37,360 nt of DNA from contig UQTI01000024.1 of the NCBI GenBank assembly GCA_900543975.1, positions 1-37,360 of the forward strand, given 5' to 3'. Positions 34,392-37,360 of this stretch are shown piece after piece; the stretch's first letter is position 1, and each line of letters opens with the position of its first letter. A program made the translations under genes and the position numbers. The stretch comes from an uncultured Prevotella sp. Lineage in GTDB: Bacteria; Bacteroidota; Bacteroidia; Bacteroidales; Bacteroidaceae. Under the pieces are notes generated by a model. That model worked only from the letters and a program-made list of their open reading frames with translations, made no database searches and was not told the DNA's origin.

Positions 34392-34655
34392 GCAAGCGAG
34401 CGTCCTCGAAGAGGGCGAATATCCATAACCGCTGGTTGAGCAGCCGAAGGCTGCGAAGCCTGCGGCCCCCATGATGAGGGTAAGATCGTCCTCGAAGAGG
34501 GCGAACATATGGGGTATGTTTACGGCTCGCTTGTGTTCGCCCTCTTCGAGGACGTCTTGTCGGCTTAGCTGTGAAAATCCGCAGGTTACGTTCGCTTCGC
34601 TCTCTTCACCAGCGGTTATGGATATTCGCCCTCTTCGAGGACGATCCTCGCTTGC
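34392..34655. repeat. 264-base concentric palindrome built from four copies of a 19-base word
   Basis: CGTCCTCGAAGAGGGCGAA occurs at 34401 and 34487 (plus) and inverted at 34536 and 34625. The outer pair extends to a perfect 35-base inverted repeat (34401-34435 and 34609-34643) and, after a three-base offset, to GCAAGCGAG/CTCGCTTGC (34392-34400 and 34647-34655). The inner pair is a 21-base inverted repeat (34487-34507 and 34534-34554). Between them CCTGCGG (34459-34465) and CCGCAGG (34579-34585) pair too. All share a centre near 34521-34522. A small hairpin, GCAGCC-GAA-GGCTGC (34440-34454), lies in the left arm. Two long frames cross it but have shadow-like composition. Confidence 0.95.
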
Positions 34656-34692
34656 TGAGGTTTTAACGACAATAGGGACAATCCGTTTTCCC
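34651..34692 (+). repeat. Repeat R2: TTGCTGAGGTTTTAA leader plus two GACAATAGR units
   Basis: Begins inside the right end of the large palindrome. CCTC...GAGG hairpin, TTTTAAC, then GACAATAGG, GACAATC, CCGTTTTCCC. Confidence 0.85.
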
Positions 34693-34708
34693 TTGCTTGT
34701 GCTCCTCT

Positions 34709-34750
34709 CTTGCGGAGGTTTTAACGACAATAGAGACAATAGGGACAATC
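34709..34750 (+). repeat. Repeat R3: third copy with three GACAATAGR units
   Basis: CCTC...GGAGG hairpin, TTTTAAC, then GACAATAGA, GACAATAGG, GACAATC. Order and spacing match R1. Confidence 0.85.
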
Positions 34751-34786
34751 TTTAGCTTGTTTGGCTATCTGCATTTTCTATAATTT

Positions 34787-34882
34787 TTAGCTTGTTCAGC
34801 AGTTTGTTCATTAGTTTGTACAGCAGTTTGTTTTTTAGCTTGTTCAGCAGTTTGTACATTAGCTTGTTCAGCAGCATGTTTT
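34787..34882. repeat. Four tandem copies of a 24-base unit
   Basis: Units at 34787, 34811, 34835 and 34859, each starting TTAGYTTGTWCAGCAG. Degenerate pieces lie on both sides (34752-34786 and 34883-34920). On the minus strand the frame is open from 34908 to 34768 (47 codons, stop at 34765-34767) and reads as repeats of TAEQAxxQ, but it has no ATG and an in-frame stop precedes it at 34909-34911. Confidence 0.9.
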
Positions 34883-34947
34883 AGCAAGTCAGGAGCATGT
34901 TCAGCAGCTCATCCTGTCAGCAGCCCAAAGTTAGTAATTTAAAAAAT

Positions 34948-34976
34948 TTGTCTCTATTGTCTCTATTGTCTTTAAA
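34948..34976 (-). repeat. Repeat R4: inverted GACAATAGR array
   Basis: Complement of TTTAAAGACAATAGAGACAA and a further unit; 28 of 29 positions match R1 (34337-34365) in inverted orientation. Confidence 0.85.
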
Positions 34977-35013
34977 TCCCCTCAAGGGAGCCTTGCCGCA
35001 AAGGGTTTAGCGA

Positions 35014-35110
35014 GAGCCTTTTGTCGTCAAGTTTTAGAGCCTTTTGTCGTTCAAAGCCCAAAGAAAAGAGGCTTTGTCGTTCAAAGGCTCTCGTTCAGAG
35101 GCTTGTCGTT
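35014..35110. repeat. Four copies of a GAGSCTTTTGTCGTTCAAAG-like word
   Basis: Copies start at 35014, 35037, 35068 and 35098, each truncated or altered slightly. The last one runs up to the stop codon of the HU-like gene on the other strand. Confidence 0.75.
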
Positions 35111-35607
35111 TAGCCCAGCGCGTCGCCGCCCATGGCAGGATCGCCCGTGTGGGTCTGTTCGCCGTTGGTGCCCTCAGCGCCGCCAGCGCTGTCGGTTCCG
35201 TCGGCCTTCAGCTTGTCCACACACTTGATGGTGGCATCGAGCTTAAGGCTTGACGAGGTGAGCTCTCCCGTGCCTCGTGCGCGGAGCTTCACGCCGCGCA
35301 CATATTTCGACACGTTAAACTCCTCAGGCGTGGGCGCACCGCCCAGCACTCTCAGACCCACGGAGAAGATGGCGAGGTTAGGAAACTTGACGTTCTTGCC
35401 CATGAGCAGCAGTTCGCGGGTGCAGGCCACGGCATCGGTCAGAATTCCCTTGATGGCGCCCTTCGAGAAGGGAGTGTTGTGGCTTGCCATGTGCTCCGAC
35501 AGCTCGTCGAGACCGATAGTCTCTTCGTTCACCACGCGGGGATACCACTTCTTGAAAGCCGTCTCGTTTTTCTCGTTCTTGTTCTGGTAAAGTTTTACTC
35601 TAATCAT
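35110..35607 (-). CDS. HU-family (HU-like) DNA-binding protein
   Basis: 165 residues. The first 125 residues match the HU-like proteins common in Bacteroidetes: basic start MIRVKLYQNKNEKN, helices with IGLDELSEHMASHNTPFSKGAIKGILTDAV, a strand block KNVKFPNLAIFSVGLRV, and a basic arm VSKYVRGVKLRARG. The last 35 residues are a low-complexity Gly/Ala/Thr/Asp tail. It would bind DNA as a dimer. In many Bacteroidales this gene type lies beside genes for a VirE/DUF3987 protein and an N-acetylmuramoyl-L-alanine amidase; neither is intact here. It is the only convincing gene in the last 3.3 kb and is surrounded by repeats. Confidence 0.88.
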   Translation of the reverse strand: MIRVKLYQNKNEKNETAFKKWYPRVVNEETIGLDELSEHMASHNTPFSKGAIKGILTDAVACTRELLLMGKNVKFPNLAIFSVGLRVLGGAPTPEEFNVSKYVRGVKLRARGTGELTSSSLKLDATIKCVDKLKADGTDSAGGAEGTNGEQTHTGDPAMGGDALG

Positions 35608-35660
35608 GATATCAAATTTTTTAAGTTGTTAATGGACCACGTTATGTCTTATTGACGCTA

Positions 35661-35668
35661 CAAAGATA
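35661..35668 (-). promoter_or_regulatory. -7 element of the HU-like gene
   Basis: Minus strand TATCTTTG, 53 bases upstream of the ATG. No clear TTTG at the -33 distance. Confidence 0.6.
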
Positions 35669-35748
35669 CAACATCCCGATTTACCACTTATACGTTTCTG
35701 TACGTTCCGTGCTTTTCTATACGATAAACATCATAACCACGTCATTAG

Positions 35749-35894
35749 AACACGAAAAGAAACGATTTTCTTGAACTCGAAGAAAATATAGAACACGAAA
35801 GAAATTATTTTTTTGAACACGAATAACACGAATCTTAAGTGCTTCGCAATATTTTCAATCAAAAAAATTCGTGTTATTCGCGTTATTCGTGTTC
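35749..35894. repeat. GAACACGAA-type repeats with an inverted copy
   Basis: GAACACGAAA-like words start at 35749, 35791 and 35815. GAACACGAATAACACGAAT (35815-35833) is inverted at 35867-35894, where the right arm carries one extra 9-base AACGCGAAT unit. The loop is about 33 bases. Confidence 0.9.
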
Positions 35895-35898
35895 AAAA

Positions 35899-35938
35899 AC
35901 ATAATCCGTGTTCCGAATACATAATCCGTGTTCCGAAA
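35899..35938. repeat. Two tandem 20-base repeats
   Basis: ACATAATCCGTGTTCCGAAT (35899-35918) is followed at once by the same word with a final A (35919-35938). Confidence 0.9.
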
Positions 35939-35940
35939 AG

Positions 35941-36242
35941 TCCGTCTGTGTTTTTCCTAATTCTCCGTGTGCCATAGAGCCACGAATAAGTATGGCATCT
36001 ATGGCTCTAACGATGGCTGTTATTGGCGCTTGCGCCCCCTGTATACGCCACATACGATGTCCGATTTCCATGATTGCGCCCACTCTTGGCATCAGAACCG
36101 CGTCAGAGCGTCAGGAGGCTTTACAGACGCTTCTAAGCTTTATATGCCGGGGTGCAGCTTGTCTTCTACCATGTTGGCATAACGTGCGGAGACCCAGTAG
36201 AACCTTATTCAGGAAAAGACACAACACAACACACAACATATA
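35941..36242 (-). other. Non-coding stretch with short protein-like frames on the minus strand
   Basis: No convincing gene. A 69-residue minus frame (36092-35883) contains MEIGHRMWRIQGAQAP and runs into the 20-base repeats. A second minus frame (36208-36143) reads RFYWVSARYANMVEDKLHPG, between two stops and without a start. Overlapping inverted repeats, GCCATAGA/TCTATGGC and TAGAGCCA/TGGCTCTA, lie at 35971-36009. These may be pieces of decayed genes or part of a repeated element. Confidence 0.35.
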
Positions 36243-36397
36243 TGGTCATTTGGTCATTTGGTCATTTGGTCAAAATGAAGAAAAAAAGTGTTGTCAGAAC
36301 CTCTATAGTATAATATATATTATATATTATACTATAGCCCAAATAACACACTTTCCAAGCAAGAAAATGACCAAATGACCAAATGACCAAATGACCA
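36243..36397. repeat. 155-base concentric palindrome with 8-base iterons and an AT core
   Basis: Outer arms: a perfect 30-base inverted repeat (36243-36272 and 36368-36397), each arm being 3.75 tandem copies of TGGTCATT. Then 30 unmatched bases on each side. Core: a 35-base palindrome (36303-36337) of 17-base arms, starting CTATAGTATAATATATA. Outer and inner repeats share exactly the same centre (36320). Related words follow at 36411-36425 (CATGACC twice) and at 37162-37177 (TTTGGTCA twice). Confidence 0.95.
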
Positions 36398-36409
36398 CAT
36401 TTTTACCTC

Positions 36410-36649
36410 TCATGACCTCATGACCGTTAACCCTTCTCCTGTTTCTATCTCTTCTATGACGGGGCGAGACAACGGCGTTCTATTGTGTAAAAGCTTGTGC
36501 AGCAGATTGTTACTCGGATGTGTGGCTTCCGTTTTCTGCTCTTGCTCGTTGTCTTCTCCTGCTGTACCTCCACCGGCATGTTTTTTTACTGCTCTTTTTA
36601 CAGCTCCTGTTTCAGCTCTTTTTTTAAGAAGAAAAGGGTCTTCTTCTCA
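36410..36649 (-). pseudogene. Possible gene remnant, unknown family
   Basis: A 78-codon minus-strand frame (36646-36413, stop at 36412-36410) with no usable start. It reads as a plausible charged protein end, including LLHKLLHNRTPLSRPVIEEI and a run of Glu/Gln/Lys. A second frame begins at an ATG at 36675 (MRVMNVKNYEKKTLFFLKK) and runs into a run of seven A; a -1 shift there would join the two into a protein of roughly 88 residues. The plus strand is also open here for about 100 codons but has the Ser/Cys/Leu-rich look of an antisense frame. I do not recognise a family. Confidence 0.3.
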
Positions 36650-36956
36650 TAATTTTTTACATTCATTACGCGCATTTTTCGAAAAAATGCTGACTATGCT
36701 ATTAGATAAGGCAAGTGAAAAATAGCTGAATCGACTACAAAAAAGACTGTTTTCAAGCTCCAAGGCGTGAAAAACAGCTCCAAACAATTAAGAAACAAAC
36801 ATTTTTTTTATATTAGCTAAAACGTTCCCCAAACCTCTCTCTAACGAGCTAAAAGCCTAACACGCAACGAATCGGCAAGAAAACATATGCCTAAAAACAA
36901 TGGAAAAAATATTTTTTTTCTAAAACTTTATTTCATTTTAACTATATTTTTCAACT
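36650..36956. other. AT-rich non-coding stretch with small hairpins
   Basis: No gene recognised beyond the start of the fragment described at 36410-36649. GCATTTTT (36672-36679) pairs with AAAAATGC (36683-36690). A second hairpin, CTGTTTTCA with TGAAAAACAG (about 36747-36777), encloses AGCTCCAAGGC. The rest is A/T-rich with no promoter or start that I can support. Confidence 0.5.
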
Positions 36957-37062
36957 GAACTTTCGCATTTAAGATATGAAATTATCGCAAGCAAGCGTCG
37001 CTGCGCCTGCCAGAAATGATAATAAATAGAAAAATTTGCTTATTATGCACTTGCGAAAGTTC
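36957..37062. repeat. Perfect 11-base inverted repeat 84 bases apart
   Basis: GAACTTTCGCA (36957-36967) and TGCGAAAGTTC (37052-37062). The segment between has a GC-rich patch (GCAAGCAAGCGTCGCTGCGC) within AT-rich DNA. An 11-base spaced pair could be a small element's ends, but no duplication at the borders is visible. Confidence 0.6.
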
Positions 37063-37256
37063 TACTTTTTAACTTTATTTTTAAAACTTTATTTATTTTT
37101 CTCTATACCCCACCATGCCATATCCTCTCCATGCAAAACCCTCTTGAGTTTCTCCCGAAAATTTGGTCATTTGGTCATTTTGCCGTTTTTTATGCTTGAT
37201 TATTATTGGTCCTGTCGCTAATTTGATGAATAGAAAACAGATCATTTGATGAGAAG
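37063..37256. other. AT-rich non-coding stretch with two TTTGGTCA words
   Basis: TTTGGTCA occurs twice in tandem at 37162-37177, the same word as the iterons at 36243. No gene is supported; a 61-codon plus frame here lacks any recognisable feature. Confidence 0.5.
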
Positions 37257-37307
37257 AAAAACAGAGCAGGAGGAAACGAAGATTGTGGTTTCTGCCTGCT
37301 CTGTTTT
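37257..37307. terminator. Strong bidirectional terminator-like hairpin
   Basis: AAAACAGAGCAGG (37257-37269) and its complement (37295-37307) form a 13-base stem; GAAAC/GTTTC pair inside. A- and T-runs lie on both ends. No gene in the window ends here, so it probably belongs to a minus-strand gene beyond the right edge. Confidence 0.75.
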
Positions 37308-37360
37308 ATTTATTATTTATTATTTATTATTTATTATTTATTATTTATTATTTATTATTT
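37305..37360. repeat. 7-base tandem repeat (TTATTTA) at the window edge
   Basis: Seven or more exact copies of a 7-base A/T unit run to the last base, so the true length is unknown. Confidence 0.9.

Noticed and set aside
34102..34395. 97-codon minus frame across the SLC13 terminator and repeat R1
   Set aside because: It begins in repeat DNA, reads through a perfect terminator stem and has no family features; repeated GACAATAGR gives the LSLL pattern.
34338..34755. Long frames on both strands across the large palindrome (136 and 94 codons)
   Set aside because: They are produced by the inverted repeats themselves; the same words are read in both directions, and no start, promoter or domain supports them.
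34787..34882. CRISPR array or iteron origin in the 24-base repeats
   Set aside because: Units are directly adjacent with no spacers, and no replication initiator gene is nearby.
35908..36378. 156-codon plus frame running through the repeats at 35899 and the AT palindrome
   Set aside because: Low-complexity, Cys/Ser/Pro-rich, crosses three repeat types and ends in the iterons; looks like a chance frame.
36243..36397. CRISPR array
   Set aside because: The repeated units are 8 bases and contiguous with no unique spacers; the inverted arrangement also excludes a CRISPR.
36420..36725. 101-codon plus frame
   Set aside because: Ser/Cys/Leu/Phe-rich with no domain; it looks like the antisense of the minus-strand fragment described at 36410-36649.

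Overview
The window looks like chromosomal DNA of a Bacteroidales bacterium, most likely a Prevotella-type genus. The reasons are: promoters of the Bacteroidetes kind (TTTG, 19-21 bases, then TAnnTTTG) in front of most transcription units; few Shine-Dalgarno sequences; a TamB/TamL pair with TamL as a lipoprotein; a FadL-like porin; an HU-domain/SPOR protein; and families largely confined to this phylum (DUF4924, BT0820-type HAD, Bacteroidetes HU-like proteins). No rRNA, tRNA, CRISPR array, complete insertion sequence or phage gene was seen.

Layout. 1-4061 (minus): a small HAD phosphatase, then an exopolysaccharide unit of rfbA followed by a Wzc-type tyrosine autokinase. 4300-7301 (plus): an unknown conserved protein, then a cell-division/RNA-decay unit (coiled-coil protein, ZapA, RNase Y). 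7439-9475 (minus): asparaginase and PrmA. 9650-12356 (plus): a Gly/Tyr/Trp-rich exported protein and a FadL-like porin. 12557-13911: infC-rpmI-rplT. 14140-22646: FabG, a pseudouridine synthase, TamB and TamL. 22781-23692: a nucleotidyltransferase. 23873-25577 (minus): HU/SPOR and FHA proteins. 25823-28013: UDP-glucose dehydrogenase and a lipoprotein. 28159-29145 (minus): ROK kinase. 29333-34006 (plus): a four-gene unit of LysE exporter, DUF4924, RF3 and an SLC13 permease.

The last 3.3 kb (34007-37360) is very different. It holds one convincing gene, an HU-like DNA-binding protein, surrounded by at least eight families of direct and inverted repeats. Two of these build large concentric palindromes. 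One (34392-34655) is made from four copies of a 19-base word. The other (36243-36397) has 8-base iterons as outer arms and a 35-base AT palindrome at exactly the same centre. Protein-like frames without start codons lie between the repeats on the minus strand, suggesting a decayed mobile or accessory cassette.

The genes before 34007 are ordinary housekeeping and envelope functions. Regulatory points of note are three promoters so close to the start codon that the mRNAs should be leaderless or nearly so (ansA, the HU/SPOR gene and the LysE gene), and several strong, often bidirectional, terminators. All functional calls come from reading the translated sequence; no database search was run.
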